Assembly: GCA_027011025.1 (NCBI GenBank)
Contig: JALVAU010000482.1
Location: forward strand, 1 to 5,245
Reading direction: 5' to 3'
Length of the DNA stretch: 5,245 nt
DNA from: Campylobacteraceae bacterium
Lineage (GTDB): Bacteria; Campylobacterota; Campylobacteria; Campylobacterales; Sulfurospirillaceae
Shown piece after piece: positions 5,226 through 5,245 of the stretch. Numbering within the stretch: position 1 is the stretch's first letter; every line of letters starts with the position of its first letter. A model generated the notes under the pieces. It was not told where the DNA came from, searched no databases, and saw only the letters and a program-made list of their open reading frames with translations. The position numbers were made by a program, and so were the translations under genes.

Positions 5226-5245
5226 ATGAAAATCAAAAGTTATTC
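5226..5245 (+). CDS. Start of a further gene, cut by the window end
   Basis: ATG at 5226 opens a frame reading MKIKSY before the sequence ends. AAGAG at 5215-5219 is at a proper distance. A basic start of this kind would suit a signal peptide or a cytoplasmic protein; six codons cannot identify it. The nearby ATG at 5221 stops after two codons and is not a start. Confidence 0.4.

Noticed and set aside
1..5245. CRISPR arrays, tRNA genes, insertion sequences or phage genes
   Set aside because: No regularly spaced direct repeats, cloverleaf-like segments, transposase motifs or terminal inverted repeats seen; the window is almost wholly covered by operon genes.

Overview
The window is the downstream part of a nitrous oxide reduction (nos) operon of the Campylobacterota type (the former Epsilonproteobacteria, such as Wolinella, Sulfurimonas and Sulfurovum). 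This is based on the gene order G-C1-C2-H-F-...-Y-L, two small monoheme cytochromes c between NosG- and NosH-like iron-sulfur proteins, the absence of NosR, high A+T content, Lys-rich proteins and very tight packing on one strand. Genus cannot be fixed from the sequence alone. nosZ (the reductase), nosB and nosD would be expected upstream but lie outside the window.

Layout, all on the + strand. Positions 1-624 hold the 3' part of nosG, a NapG-like four-cluster ferredoxin. Positions 621-1211 and 1208-1726 hold two paralogous monoheme cytochromes c (nosC1, nosC2). Positions 1737-2648 hold nosH, a NapH-like membrane iron-sulfur protein. Positions 2650-3291 hold nosF, an ABC ATPase. Positions 3278-3769 hold a NosL-type copper lipoprotein. 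Positions 3766-3897 hold a previously easy-to-miss 43-codon ORF that exactly bridges the gap to nosY. Positions 3894-4721 hold nosY, an ABC-2 permease with a GTG start. Positions 4730-5194 hold a second, divergent NosL-type protein. At 5226 another gene begins and runs off the window. Most junctions are 1-14 nt overlaps or gaps of 10 nt or less, so the set is almost certainly co-transcribed and translationally coupled. The largest non-coding gap is 31 nt, and no promoter or terminator is evident.

Working model (family knowledge plus inference): NosH and NosG form a menaquinol dehydrogenase, passing electrons to the periplasmic-facing monoheme cytochromes NosC1 and NosC2 and on to NosZ. NosF and NosY, with NosD encoded elsewhere, form the ABC machine for maturation of the copper-sulfur CuZ site, and the NosL proteins deliver Cu(I).

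Features that stand out: two NosL paralogues with different anchoring and different candidate copper ligands, placed either side of nosY; the 43-aa ORF with ATGA and GTGA overlaps at its two ends; an imperfect inverted repeat just before the nosY ribosome binding site; and a charged insert of about 50 residues in NosG that separates cysteines likely to bind the same cluster.
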